DNA of 64,000 nucleotides from Flavobacterium johnsoniae UW101 (GTDB lineage Bacteria > Bacteroidota > Bacteroidia > Flavobacteriales > Flavobacteriaceae): positions 930,001-994,000 of the forward strand of contig NC_009441.1 in assembly GCF_000016645.1 (NCBI RefSeq), given 5' to 3'. Position 1 is the stretch's first letter. Every line of letters begins with the position of its first letter. Under the pieces are notes generated by a model. That model was given only the letters and a program-made list of their open reading frames with translations, did not search any database and had not been told where the DNA came from. Shown here one piece after another: positions 8,780 through 17,673 of this stretch. A program made the translations under genes and the position numbers.

Positions 8780-10140
8780 TGTCAAAAGTTAAAACTTCCT
8801 TTTTTTGCCAAAATTGCGGCACCCAATATTCTAAATGGCAGGGGCAGTGCAACGCGTGCAAGGAATGGAATACAATTGCTGAAGAAATAATCCAGAAACA
8901 AGAAAAAGTCGCCTGGAAAAGCGAGCCGACTTCATCAAGTAAAGCACCAAGACCTTTAAAAATAACTGAAATTGATTCGGCGCAGGAAATTCGTATGGAT
9001 ACTACCGACGGCGAATTGAATCGTGTTTTGGGAGGCGGAATTGTTCCGGGATCTTTAACACTTTTAGGCGGCGAACCAGGAATTGGAAAAAGTACACTTT
9101 TACTTCAAATCTCATTAAAATTACCTTATAAAACCTTATATGTTTCTGGCGAAGAAAGCCAGAAACAAATAAAAATGCGTGCCGAAAGAATAACGCCAAA
9201 CAGCGATAACTGCTATATTTTAACGGAAACCAAAACGCAAAACATTTTTAAACAAATTGAAGCCATTCAGCCTGAAATTGTAATCATCGATTCGATTCAG
9301 ACTTTACATACAGATTATATTGAATCTACTGCCGGCAGTATTTCTCAAATTAGAGAAACCACTGCCGAATTGATCAAATTTGCTAAAGAAACCAATATTC
9401 CGGTTATTTTAATTGGTCATATTACTAAAGACGGAAATATCGCCGGACCAAAAATTCTGGAACACATGGTTGACACCGTTCTTCAGTTTGAAGGCGACAG
9501 AAACCATATTTATCGAATTCTGCGTTCGCTGAAAAATCGCTTTGGTTCAACCTCTGAACTGGGAATTTACGAAATGCTTGGAAGCGGTTTGCGAGAAGTC
9601 AGCAATCCGTCAGAAATATTAATTTCACACAAAGACGAAGAATTATCAGGAACTGCAATTGCCACAACTCTTGAGGGAATGCGCCCGCTGATGATCGAAA
9701 TTCAGTCTTTGGTAAGTACCGCTGTTTATGGAACTCCTCAAAGAAGCACAACAGGTTACAATGCCAAACGTCTAAACATGATTTTGGCTGTTTTAGAAAA
9801 AAGAGCCGGATTCCGTTTGGGTGCAAAAGACGTTTTCTTAAATGTAACCGGAGGAATTTCTGTAGATGATCCTGCGATTGATCTTGCAGTTGTTGCTGCA
9901 ATTTTATCATCAAATGAAGATATACCCGTTGGAAAAGGTTTTTGTTTTGCCGGTGAAGTTGGTCTTTCTGGAGAAATTCGTCCTGTAAACCGTGTAGACC
10001 AGCGCATTCAGGAAGCCGAAAAATTAGGCTTCGACACGATCTTTGTTTCTAAATACAATAAAATTGCTTTAAAAAATACAGGAATCAAAGTTGAACTTGT
10101 AGCAAAAATTGAAGATGTTGCCAGTATCCTTTTTGGTTGA
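8779..10140 (+). CDS. radA: DNA repair protein RadA
   Basis: RecA-like DnaB-type helicase that extends branch migration during recombinational repair. It is 453 residues long. A four-Cys zinc finger (C10, C13, C24, C27) is followed by Walker A GGEPGIGKST (about 97-106), Walker B VIIDSIQT, and the RadA-specific KNRFG motif (in SLKNRFGST). The Lon-like C-terminal domain has GYNAKRLNMILAVLEKRAG and AGEVGLSGEIRPV. It overlaps the preceding gene by one base and is followed by the transglycosylase gene after 20 bases. Confidence 0.97.
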   Translation: MSKVKTSFFCQNCGTQYSKWQGQCNACKEWNTIAEEIIQKQEKVAWKSEPTSSSKAPRPLKITEIDSAQEIRMDTTDGELNRVLGGGIVPGSLTLLGGEPGIGKSTLLLQISLKLPYKTLYVSGEESQKQIKMRAERITPNSDNCYILTETKTQNIFKQIEAIQPEIVIIDSIQTLHTDYIESTAGSISQIRETTAELIKFAKETNIPVILIGHITKDGNIAGPKILEHMVDTVLQFEGDRNHIYRILRSLKNRFGSTSELGIYEMLGSGLREVSNPSEILISHKDEELSGTAIATTLEGMRPLMIEIQSLVSTAVYGTPQRSTTGYNAKRLNMILAVLEKRAGFRLGAKDVFLNVTGGISVDDPAIDLAVVAAILSSNEDIPVGKGFCFAGEVGLSGEIRPVNRVDQRIQEAEKLGFDTIFVSKYNKIALKNTGIKVELVAKIEDVASILFG

Positions 10141-10160
10141 TCTCTGATAAAAATACCTCT

Positions 10161-12128
10161 ATGAATTTTCCTAAACAAAAAATATACAAAGCTTTAAAAA
10201 TACTTGCCGTAGTATTTATATTCCTTTGCATTGGTCTGTACTTTTTTCGCAACTCACTTTTAAAACAGGCAATTGCTAAGGTAACGCACAAAATGGCAGT
10301 TACCTACAATAGTGATTTTTCTATCAAAGAAGCTTCATTTGACGGATTATCAACTATTAAACTTACAGATGTTGTTCTCGTTCCTAAAAATGCCGATACA
10401 TTACTAAAAATCAACAACATTGAAACCAGTGTAAGTCTAAGTAATTTATTAATTGGCGATGTTCAGGTTGGAACTTTAAACATTAATAAAGGTTATGTTC
10501 AATTAGTCAAAAAAGGAAAAATCCGCAATTTTGATGCTTTCTTAAAAAGAAATAAAGACGACGAATCTGAAAAAAATGAAAAAAGAAAATACGGTGCCTT
10601 TGCTTATCGCATCATTTCTAAACTGCTTAATTTAGTTCCTACGGATATGAATTTGGAAAACTTCCAATTCAAGATTGACGACAACGGCAAGAAAACCAAT
10701 ATAGCCATAAATAAGCTTGTTTTAAACAACAAACAACTAGAAACTAACATTCATGTTGTAAGCAAAGATTTTGACCAGCGATGGAATCTAAAAGGATTTG
10801 CAGATCCAAGAAACCAAAAAGCCGATATTCGATTTTTTAATTTAGATACTGGAGCAATTAGAGTTCCATACTTAGATGAAAGATATAACCTAAAAGCAAG
10901 TTTTGATTCTATTCGTTTAAATGTTGAAAATATTGACAAAAGCGGCAGTGAACTTCATATCGACGGTTACACTTCGATTGTAAATCTAAAAATTAACCAT
11001 CCAAAAATTGCAAGCAAGGATGTTGTTATAAAAAATGCCCGATTTGATTATCGCTTTTTGTTAGGTGACAGCTTTATTTCGATCGACAGCACCTCAACAA
11101 TGCAGTTGAACAAAATAAAAGTCCGCCCTTATGTTTCGTATGATACTGAAAAAGACACTGTTTATACATTAAAAGTTGATATTCCTAAAATGAAAGCGCA
11201 GGATTTTATTGTTTCGCTTCCTGACGGATTGTTTACGCATTTTCAGGGAATGCAGGCTACTGGAAATTTTGATTATAAACTCGATTTCAAATTCAACCAA
11301 AACAAACCAAATGCACTTGTTTTCGACAGTAAACTCAATAAAGAAGATTTACGAATTACAAAATACGGCGAAGCCGATTTAAATAAACTAAATGGCGAAT
11401 TTGTCTATCGTGCCATTATTCAAAATGTTTTACAAAGACCAATTTTGGTTGGAAATGCCAATCCAAATTATACTCCTTTAGATCAAATTTCGCCTTATTT
11501 GAGAAAATGTGTTCTTACTACAGAAGATCCTTCTTTCTTCTCACATCGTGGTTTTATAAATGAAGCTTTCAAACAATCGATTCTGAAAAATATCAGAACC
11601 AAAAAGTTCTCACGCGGTGCCAGCACAATCAGTATGCAGTTGATTAAGAATGTTTTTTTAACTCGTGAAAAAACGCTTTCGCGAAAACTTGAAGAAATAT
11701 TATTAGTTTATATTTTAGAAAACAACCGAATTGTAAGCAAAGAGAGAATGCTTGAAGTTTATTTCAACATTATTGAATGGGGACCAAATGTTTACGGAAT
11801 TGGCGAAGCGAGTCATTTTTATTTCCAAAAAAGTCCTTCAGCTTTAAATGTAGACGAATGTTTGTACTTAGCTACAATTATTCCGAAACCAAGAAAATTC
11901 ATGTATCAGTTTAATGATGAAGGCAATTTGAAAGATTACGCCGTTAAAAACCAAAAGTTCCTGAAAAATTTAATGTTTAAAAGAGGACTTTTAGTTCCCG
12001 AAGATACTATTGGACAATTACCGGTTTATATTTCTGGAAATGCACGTTCTCTAATCCGCATAAAAGTGCCAGATTCAACAGCAATAAAAAATGATTCTTT
12101 GTCTATGGGCGATGAATTTGATTTGTAA
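10161..12128 (+). CDS. AsmA-like / GT51 peptidoglycan transglycosylase
   Basis: Likely polymerises lipid II into glycan strands in the periplasm. I use ATG 10161 (MNFPKQKIYKALKILAVVF, giving 655 residues) rather than the TTG at 10137 that overlaps radA. After one membrane anchor (about residues 12-30), some 380 residues are beta-rich and AsmA-like (NIETSVSLSNLLIGDVQVGTL, then ATGNFDYKLDFKF). The GT51 domain follows: TTEDPSFFSHRGF with the catalytic Glu, RGASTISMQLIKNVFLT, and EILLVYILENNRIVSKERMLEVYFNIIEWG. No transpeptidase domain follows, so this is a monofunctional glycosyltransferase. The family is sure; the role of the N-terminal domain is inferred. Confidence 0.88.
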   Translation: MNFPKQKIYKALKILAVVFIFLCIGLYFFRNSLLKQAIAKVTHKMAVTYNSDFSIKEASFDGLSTIKLTDVVLVPKNADTLLKINNIETSVSLSNLLIGDVQVGTLNINKGYVQLVKKGKIRNFDAFLKRNKDDESEKNEKRKYGAFAYRIISKLLNLVPTDMNLENFQFKIDDNGKKTNIAINKLVLNNKQLETNIHVVSKDFDQRWNLKGFADPRNQKADIRFFNLDTGAIRVPYLDERYNLKASFDSIRLNVENIDKSGSELHIDGYTSIVNLKINHPKIASKDVVIKNARFDYRFLLGDSFISIDSTSTMQLNKIKVRPYVSYDTEKDTVYTLKVDIPKMKAQDFIVSLPDGLFTHFQGMQATGNFDYKLDFKFNQNKPNALVFDSKLNKEDLRITKYGEADLNKLNGEFVYRAIIQNVLQRPILVGNANPNYTPLDQISPYLRKCVLTTEDPSFFSHRGFINEAFKQSILKNIRTKKFSRGASTISMQLIKNVFLTREKTLSRKLEEILLVYILENNRIVSKERMLEVYFNIIEWGPNVYGIGEASHFYFQKSPSALNVDECLYLATIIPKPRKFMYQFNDEGNLKDYAVKNQKFLKNLMFKRGLLVPEDTIGQLPVYISGNARSLIRIKVPDSTAIKNDSLSMGDEFDL

Positions 12129-12145
12129 TTACAACATAAGCAAAG

Positions 12146-12294
12146 TTTAACCGCAAGGTTCGCAAAGATTTACGCAAAAGCACACAAAGATCTTTTTTAC
12201 TTATAAAAGTAAATCTTTGTGTGCTTTTTCTATTATTTTTCTTAATTAAAACATTGCGAACTTTGCGTAAATCTTTGCGAACCTTGCGGTTAAA
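12146..12294. repeat. Nested long inverted repeat between convergent genes
   Basis: Outer arms of 33 bp match perfectly (12146-12178 and 12262-12294; core CGCAAGGTTCGCAAAGATTT). Inside lies a second perfect 16-bp pair, AAAAGCACACAAAGAT (12176-12191) and its complement (12213-12228). It probably serves as a two-way terminator for the transglycosylase and aldo/keto reductase genes, built from a dispersed flavobacterial repeat. Confidence 0.85.
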
Positions 12295-12301
12295 TCCTGT
12301 T

Positions 12302-13339
12302 TTAAGGCGCTGGATCAGGAATAATTGCCTGAACTTTGTTTATTTCTATTATAATTTCTTTAGAAAGTTCAACATCAATAGCTGCAATATTTTCTTTTAA
12401 TTGTTCCATTGTAGTTGCACCAATGATCGCACTGGTCAAAAATGGCTGCTGCAATACAAATCCCATCGCCAGTTCTGTTAACGTTAAACCATGTTTTTTA
12501 GCGATTTCCTGATACAATTTGGTCGCCTGCGTACATTGATCGCTTTTGTAACGTGTATATTGTGGAAACAGATTAACTCTCGCATTTGGATGTGCTTCAC
12601 CAGTTAAAAATTTACCCGTTAAAACTCCAAATGCTAAAGGTGAATACGCTAATAAACCAACATTTTCATGTTTTGAAACTTCGGCAGAATTTACTTCAAA
12701 AAGTCTATTCAATAAATTATAAGGATTTTGAACTGTTTTAATTCTTGGCAAATTTTGATATTTGCTTTCCTCTAAAAGACGCATCATTCCCCATGAATTT
12801 TCGTTTGAAACCCCAACGTGCTTAATTTTCCCTTCTTTAATTAATCCGTCGAATGTTTCTAAAATTTCTCTAAAATTATCTTCCCATGCATCTTCGTAAC
12901 CTGTAAAAGCACGGCTGCCAAAATTATTCGTTTTGCGTTCCGGCCAGTGCATTTGGTACAAATCGATATAATCTGTCTGCAGTCTTTTTAAACTATTTTC
13001 TAAAGCATATTTAATACTTGCCGGAGAAAAATCCAGTTTTTCGCGCATGTAACCAAAATTTGGATTTGGACCTGCGATTTTAGATGCTAAAATAACTTTG
13101 TCTCTATTTCCTGATTTCTTAAACCAGGTTCCAATAATTTTTTCTGTACTTCCGTAAGTTTCTTCACGCGCAGGAACCGAATACATTTCGGCAGTATCAA
13201 AAAAGTTCACACCCTGATCAAGAGCGTAATCCATTTGTTCGTGCCCTTCGGCTTCTGTATTCTGCTGTCCGAAAGTCATAGTTCCAAGACAGATTTTACT
13301 AACTTTTATATCGGTGTTAGGTAATGTAGTGTATTTCAT
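12302..13339 (-). CDS. Aldo/keto reductase (Tas-like)
   Basis: NADPH-dependent carbonyl reductase of the family that includes E. coli Tas. ATG 13339 (MKYTTLPNTDIKVSKICLG) gives 345 residues. A longer frame from 13408 begins inside a repeat and upstream of a promoter box, so I reject it. Catalytic residues are visible: Asp/Tyr in FFDTAEMYS, Lys in VILASKIAG, and His in DLYQMHWPERKTN. NADP-binding segments are YSPLAFGVLTGKFL and TSAIIGATTMEQLKENI. It stands alone; the physiological substrate is unknown. Confidence 0.93.
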   Translation of the reverse strand: MKYTTLPNTDIKVSKICLGTMTFGQQNTEAEGHEQMDYALDQGVNFFDTAEMYSVPAREETYGSTEKIIGTWFKKSGNRDKVILASKIAGPNPNFGYMREKLDFSPASIKYALENSLKRLQTDYIDLYQMHWPERKTNNFGSRAFTGYEDAWEDNFREILETFDGLIKEGKIKHVGVSNENSWGMMRLLEESKYQNLPRIKTVQNPYNLLNRLFEVNSAEVSKHENVGLLAYSPLAFGVLTGKFLTGEAHPNARVNLFPQYTRYKSDQCTQATKLYQEIAKKHGLTLTELAMGFVLQQPFLTSAIIGATTMEQLKENIAAIDVELSKEIIIEINKVQAIIPDPAP

Positions 13340-13369
13340 TTTTTCTTTAGGTTCAAAGTTGCAAAGAGA

Positions 13370-13377
13370 CAAAGGTA
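13370..13377 (-). promoter_or_regulatory. -7 box for the aldo/keto reductase, inside a TTTG-periodic repeat
   Basis: Minus-strand TACCTTTG fits TAnnTTTG, 31 bases before ATG 13339. It is part of the repeated CnTTTG string spanning 13355-13385. Confidence 0.45.
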
Positions 13378-13477
13378 CAAAGGGATTTTTCAAATCTAAA
13401 TTTGACAAAGGTTAAAAAAAGTACAAGTTTTTTTCATTCAAGTTATAAGTTTTCTAAAGACCTTAAAAAAAACAAAA

Positions 13478-13512
13478 AAGGCTCAAAAGTTAAAACCTTT
13501 GAGCCTTTGTTT
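13478..13512 (-). terminator. Terminator after the OmpA lipoprotein gene
   Basis: An 11-bp stem, AAAGGCTCAAA and TTTGAGCCTTT, with a 9-base loop. It lies 18 bases past the stop at 13530 and has an A-rich flank that reads as a T run on the minus strand. Confidence 0.8.
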
Positions 13513-13529
13513 CTTTGTCCCTTTGGAAC

Positions 13530-14474
13530 TTAATTAATACTATTAAGCATCTCTGCAATCTCATCTAATCTTGGAGTTAAGATAATTTCGATTCTTCGGT
13601 TTTTAGCTTTTCCTTCTGGAGTAGCATTACTTGCCAAAGGAGAAAATTCGCTTCTTCCTGCTGCAGTTAATTTTTGCTTGTTGATTTTTGGGTTTTCACT
13701 TAAAATAGCCACGATTGCTGTTGCTCTTTTAGTCGATAAATCCCAGTTGTTTGCAATTGGTCCAGAACCTGCATACGGATCATCGTCTGTATGTCCTTCG
13801 ATAAGAACAGAAAGATCCGGATTGTCTCCTAAAACTTTTCCAAGTTCTACTACTGCTCTTCTTCCTTCTGTGCCAACAGCCCAGCTTCCTGAATTGAAAA
13901 GTAATTTATTCTCCATAGAAACATATACTTTTCCGTTTTTATGTTCAACCGTCAAACCTTTACCTTCAAAGCCAGTTAATGCTTTAGATAAAGTTTCTTT
14001 TAGTTTACGCATTGCTTCTTCTTTGGCAGCAATCATATCTTCAAGTTCTTTCAAACGGCTGGCAGTTTTATCCAAACGTGCTTGTTCATCTGCAAGGGCT
14101 TTACCTTTTGCTTCTAACTGCGCTAACAATTCACGGTTTTTAGCCATGTTTTTCTCTAATGCATCGTTGCTGTTTTTCTCTAATGCATTATATGAATCTT
14201 GTAATACTTTGTATTTCTTTTGTTCAGCAGCTAAATCAGCTTTTTGTTTTGCCAGATCGTCTTTTGTACTTGCTAAATCTTTAGTCAGTTTATCACGATC
14301 TAATTCTAACTGATTTTTTGCTTTTTTCAAATCAGCATTTTCATCTGCAATTGAACGGTTTTCTTTTTTTAGATCTGAATATTTTGTTTCAAGATCATTG
14401 TAAATCTTTTTGGATACACAAGAAGTTGCTGACAATGCCAAAACTACTAATCCAATGGAGGCTTTTTTAATCAT
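13530..14474 (-). CDS. OmpA-family lipoprotein with a long coiled coil
   Basis: Probably tethers the outer membrane to peptidoglycan. The 314-residue protein begins MIKKASIGLVVLALSATSC, a lipoprotein signal with Cys19. Residues about 22-165 form a heptad-rich coiled coil (NADLKKAKNQLELDRDKL, then LEKNMAKNRELLAQLEAKG). The C-terminal OmpA domain has LLFNSGSWAVG, VLIEGHTDDDPYAGSG, NWDLSTKRATAIVAIL and AKNRRIEIILTP, with the Asp/Arg residues that grip diaminopimelate. It is a single gene with its own terminator. An open frame on the opposite strand (13678-14313) is only its shadow. Confidence 0.93.
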   Translation of the reverse strand: MIKKASIGLVVLALSATSCVSKKIYNDLETKYSDLKKENRSIADENADLKKAKNQLELDRDKLTKDLASTKDDLAKQKADLAAEQKKYKVLQDSYNALEKNSNDALEKNMAKNRELLAQLEAKGKALADEQARLDKTASRLKELEDMIAAKEEAMRKLKETLSKALTGFEGKGLTVEHKNGKVYVSMENKLLFNSGSWAVGTEGRRAVVELGKVLGDNPDLSVLIEGHTDDDPYAGSGPIANNWDLSTKRATAIVAILSENPKINKQKLTAAGRSEFSPLASNATPEGKAKNRRIEIILTPRLDEIAEMLNSIN

Positions 14475-14549
14475 TTTACTTTTCGGTTTTTACTTGGAGG
14501 CGATTTATAATTTAAACAGCTATTCTTTCAACAAGAACAATACCAAACT

Positions 14550-15311
14550 TTACTCAATCTCGACTAAAACCGGACAATGGTCTGAATGAACTGCATCCGG
14601 AAGGATAACAGCACGTTTTAATCTATGCTCAATAGCGTTGCTTACCAAGTTATAATCAATACGCCATCCTTTATTATTTCCTCTTGCTCCGGCTCTGTAA
14701 CTCCACCATGAATAATGATGCGGATCTTTATTAAAATGACGGAAACTGTCTATAAATCCAGATTTCATAAAAGCATCAAGCCAGGCACGTTCTTCAGGCA
14801 AAAATCCTGAAACCGTTTTATTACGAACAGGATCATGAATATCTATGGCTTCATGACAAATATTATAATCTCCACATATTATTAAATTTGGAATAGAAAT
14901 TTTCAATTCATTAATATAAGTTTGAAAATCGTCCATGAACATAAATTTATGATCCAGTCTGTCTATATTAGTTCCCGATGGAAGATACAAACTCATTACT
15001 GATACATCATCAAAATCGGCACGAAGGTTGCGTCCTTCAAAATCCATATGATGAATTCCTGTTCCATAAACTACTTTTTGGGGTTCAATTTTAGATAATA
15101 TTGCAACGCCGCTGTATCCTTTTTTGGTTGCCGGATAATAATACTGATACGGATAGCCTGCAGCCGTTATAGCCTCTACAGGAATTTGATCCTGAGTTGC
15201 TTTAATCTCCTGAAGACAGATAACATCCGGACTCGCCGCTTGCAGCCATTCTATAAATCCTTTGGTAATTGCAGCACGAATTCCGTTTACATTATAAGAA
15301 ATAATTTTCAT
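14550..15311 (-). CDS. xth: Exodeoxyribonuclease III
   Basis: AP endonuclease and 3'-5' exonuclease acting in base excision repair. The 253 residues have the full set of endonuclease/exonuclease/phosphatase motifs: SYNVNGIRAA, the metal-binding Glu in CLQEIKAT, GYSGVAILSK, ICGDYNICHEAIDIHDP (Asp/Asn pair), RAWLDAFMKSGFIDSFRHF, WRIDYNLVS and the terminal SDHCPVLVEIE with catalytic Asp-His. It runs divergently from the OlsF-like gene. Confidence 0.96.
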   Translation of the reverse strand: MKIISYNVNGIRAAITKGFIEWLQAASPDVICLQEIKATQDQIPVEAITAAGYPYQYYYPATKKGYSGVAILSKIEPQKVVYGTGIHHMDFEGRNLRADFDDVSVMSLYLPSGTNIDRLDHKFMFMDDFQTYINELKISIPNLIICGDYNICHEAIDIHDPVRNKTVSGFLPEERAWLDAFMKSGFIDSFRHFNKDPHHYSWWSYRAGARGNNKGWRIDYNLVSNAIEHRLKRAVILPDAVHSDHCPVLVEIE

Positions 15312-15393
15312 CTTGGTATTTTTTTTAGGATTCCAAATGTAATAAAAAAGTGCAAAGTTTATTTTGGAAACAGCGAAAAGTAGAGTTTTTTGT

Positions 15394-15401
15394 TATCTTT
15401 G
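15394..15401 (+). promoter_or_regulatory. -7 box for the OlsF-like gene
   Basis: TATCTTTG, 31 bases before ATG 15432, fits TAnnTTTG. Confidence 0.5.
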
Positions 15402-15431
15402 TTCGCTGTTCTAATAAATTAAAAATAGTAC

Positions 15432-17234
15432 ATGGGTTTAGTTACCGCGAAAGAAGTTGCAAAGGCAATAAATGTTGAAAAGTACGGAGTCCTCGGTACG
15501 TTTTCTGGCTGGATTCTTATGAAGGTTCTTAAGATCTCGACCCTCAATAAAATTTACGATCATAATAAGCATTTAGAGGATGTTGCATTTTTAAATGGAA
15601 TTTTGGATGAGATGGAGATTAAATTCGAAATCCCGGAAGAAGATTTAAAACGTCTGCCAAAAGAAGGTCCGTACATTACCATTTCAAATCATCCGCTTGG
15701 AGGAATTGATGGGATTTTGCTATTGAAGTTAATGCTTGAAAGAGAGCCTAATTTCAAAATCATTGCCAATTTCTTATTACACAGAATTGTTCCGCTAAAA
15801 AAATACATTATGCCGGTTAATCCTTTTGAGAACCATAAGGATGCCAAATCGAGCGTAGTGGGTATTAAAGAAACTTTACGTCATTTAAGTGACGGAAAAC
15901 CGCTTGGAATTTTCCCTGCTGGAGAAGTTTCAACTTATAAAGACGGGAAATTAGTAGTAGACAAACCTTGGGAAGAGGGCGCTCTGAAATTAATCAGAAA
16001 AGCTAAAGTTCCGGTTGTTCCAATTTATTTTCATGCCAAAAACAGTAAATTATTCTATTGGCTTTCTAAAATAGACGATACTTTACGTACTGCTAAATTA
16101 CCTTCTGAGCTTTTAACGCAGAAAGATCGTGTAATTAAAGTTCGTATTGGAAAACCAATTTCTGTAAGCGAACAAAACGAAATAGAATCGTTTGAAGAAT
16201 ATTCAGAGTTTTTAAGAAGAAAAACTTATATGCTGGCTAATCCATTTGAGAAAGACACCAAATTGATTGACACAGCTAGCTTAAAAATTCCAAAAGCACC
16301 AAAAAAGATTGTAACTCCGGCGAATGAATCTAAAATGCTTGATGAAGTTCAGGCGCTAAGAGACAGCGACTGCCGATTTTTACAAAGTAAAAATTACGAA
16401 GTATTCTTTGCGAGAGCAAAATCAATTCCGAATATTTTACATGAAATTGGACGTCTTCGTGAAATTACTTTCCGTGAAGTTGGCGAAGGAACCAATGAAT
16501 CTATAGATATTGACCAATACGATCAATATTATCACCATATGTTTTTATGGGATGATGACACCAAGAAAATTGCAGGTGCTTACCGTATGGGATTAGGTTC
16601 TGAGATTTATCCAAAATACGGTATTGAAGGTTTTTACCTGACAGATCTTTTTAGATTTGAACCGGAACTTCATGATATGATGCACAAGTCAATTGAAATG
16701 GGGCGTGCGTTTATTACTCGCGAATATCAGCAAAAACCAATGCCGTTATTTTTATTGTGGAAAGGTATTATTCATACTACTCTGCGTCATCCTGAACACA
16801 AATATCTGGTTGGAGGTGTAAGTATCAGTAATCAGTTTTCAGACTTCTCTAAATCATTGATGATTGAGTTCATGAAATCGAATTATTACGATCCGTATAT
16901 CGCTCAATATATCCATCCGAAAAAAGCTTATAAGGTAAAATTAAAAGACGCTGATAAAGATTTTATTTTTGATGAAGCAGAATCTGACTTAAATAAATTC
17001 GATAAAATCATTGATGAGTTAGAACCAGGAAACCTTCGTTTGCCGGTTTTAATCAAAAAATACATCAAACAAAATGCCCGCGTAGTTGCTTTTAATGTCG
17101 ATCCTTTATTTAATAATGCAATTGATGGTTTAATGTACATTAGAATCGCAGATATTCCTGAAAGCACTATGAAACCTGTTATTGAAGAGTTTCAAATAGA
17201 ATTAGAGCGTAAATTATCTGAAAAAGAAGATTAG
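15432..17234 (+). CDS. olsF: Two-domain acyltransferase, OlsF-type (PlsC + OlsB-like)
   Basis: Likely makes amino-acid-containing lipids: an N-acyl plus O-acyl product such as ornithine lipid. The N-terminal half (about residues 75-265) is a PlsC-like O-acyltransferase with ISNHPLGGIDG (His87, Asp93) and GIFPAGEVSTY. The C-terminal half (about 310-590) resembles the OlsB/hemolysin N-acyltransferases: ILHEIGRLREITFREVGEG, WDDDTKKIAGAYRMGLG, FYLTDLFRFEPELHDMM and ELGRAF-like EMGRAFITREYQ. This order and the 600-residue length match bifunctional OlsF, which has been described in Flavobacterium johnsoniae. Whether ornithine, glycine or another amino acid is the substrate cannot be read from the sequence. 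Confidence 0.8.
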   Translation: MGLVTAKEVAKAINVEKYGVLGTFSGWILMKVLKISTLNKIYDHNKHLEDVAFLNGILDEMEIKFEIPEEDLKRLPKEGPYITISNHPLGGIDGILLLKLMLEREPNFKIIANFLLHRIVPLKKYIMPVNPFENHKDAKSSVVGIKETLRHLSDGKPLGIFPAGEVSTYKDGKLVVDKPWEEGALKLIRKAKVPVVPIYFHAKNSKLFYWLSKIDDTLRTAKLPSELLTQKDRVIKVRIGKPISVSEQNEIESFEEYSEFLRRKTYMLANPFEKDTKLIDTASLKIPKAPKKIVTPANESKMLDEVQALRDSDCRFLQSKNYEVFFARAKSIPNILHEIGRLREITFREVGEGTNESIDIDQYDQYYHHMFLWDDDTKKIAGAYRMGLGSEIYPKYGIEGFYLTDLFRFEPELHDMMHKSIEMGRAFITREYQQKPMPLFLLWKGIIHTTLRHPEHKYLVGGVSISNQFSDFSKSLMIEFMKSNYYDPYIAQYIHPKKAYKVKLKDADKDFIFDEAESDLNKFDKIIDELEPGNLRLPVLIKKYIKQNARVVAFNVDPLFNNAIDGLMYIRIADIPESTMKPVIEEFQIELERKLSEKED

Positions 17235-17252
17235 TTATAATCTCCCGAAATA

Positions 17253-17292
17253 AAAAAATCCCATTTGCAAATGCAAATGGGATTTTTTAGTT
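17253..17292. terminator. Two-way terminator, copy 1 of a 40-bp exact repeat
   Basis: The hairpin AATCCCATTTGCA/TGCAAATGGGATT with A and T flanks lies 18 bases past the OlsF-like stop. The same 40 bases recur at 17902-17941. It also contains the stop codon of the minus-strand gene at 17287. Confidence 0.85.
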
Positions 17293-17673
17293 CAACTCAA
17301 CTGAAATTATTTGTTTATCTTTTATTTTAGCAATTAAATAAGTTTCACCTTCTTCGTTGCCATAAGCTAGTTGAATGGTAGGAATACTACTTTTCTTTTC
17401 AAAAAACAATGAAAATGCAATTATGTAAATATTGTAGAAAACTTCTACATCAGCATCAATAGGCAGTCTATCTTTAATATTTGATTTTACAATATCTACA
17501 TTCTGTTTCAACCATATTAAGTTCTCTTGAATTGAATTAAATATTTCTGCAAAATGTTTATCACTGCATTTTTCACTAAAAAATATCCCAGATCTATACG
17601 TGATATCTTTTATTGTATATCTAAAACAAAAAAAATCATCATAAACTCTATCAAATTTATCTATAGTTATCAT
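17287..17673 (-). CDS. Hypothetical protein, 128 residues
   Basis: I do not recognise this family. It starts MITIDKFDRVYDDFFCFRY and is Phe/Ile-rich with acidic and basic residues mixed. It has no signal peptide or membrane segment and ends in YLIAKIKDKQIISVELN. Coding use resembles its neighbours, but the gene is GC-poor. It is bounded by two identical 40-bp terminator sequences, and its stop codon lies in one of them, which suggests insertion or duplication by recombination. The small soluble form next to membrane genes would suit an immunity-like or regulatory protein, but nothing proves it. Confidence 0.6.
   Translation of the reverse strand: MITIDKFDRVYDDFFCFRYTIKDITYRSGIFFSEKCSDKHFAEIFNSIQENLIWLKQNVDIVKSNIKDRLPIDADVEVFYNIYIIAFSLFFEKKSSIPTIQLAYGNEEGETYLIAKIKDKQIISVELN

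Noticed and set aside
9599..9913. 104-codon open frame on the minus strand inside radA
   Set aside because: Antisense shadow of a conserved coding gene, no recognisable protein.
13678..14313. 211-codon open frame on the plus strand opposite the OmpA lipoprotein gene
   Set aside because: It is the antisense of a Lys/Glu/Leu-rich coiled coil, which gives long Ser/Phe/Leu frames by codon bias. No start signal or family pattern.
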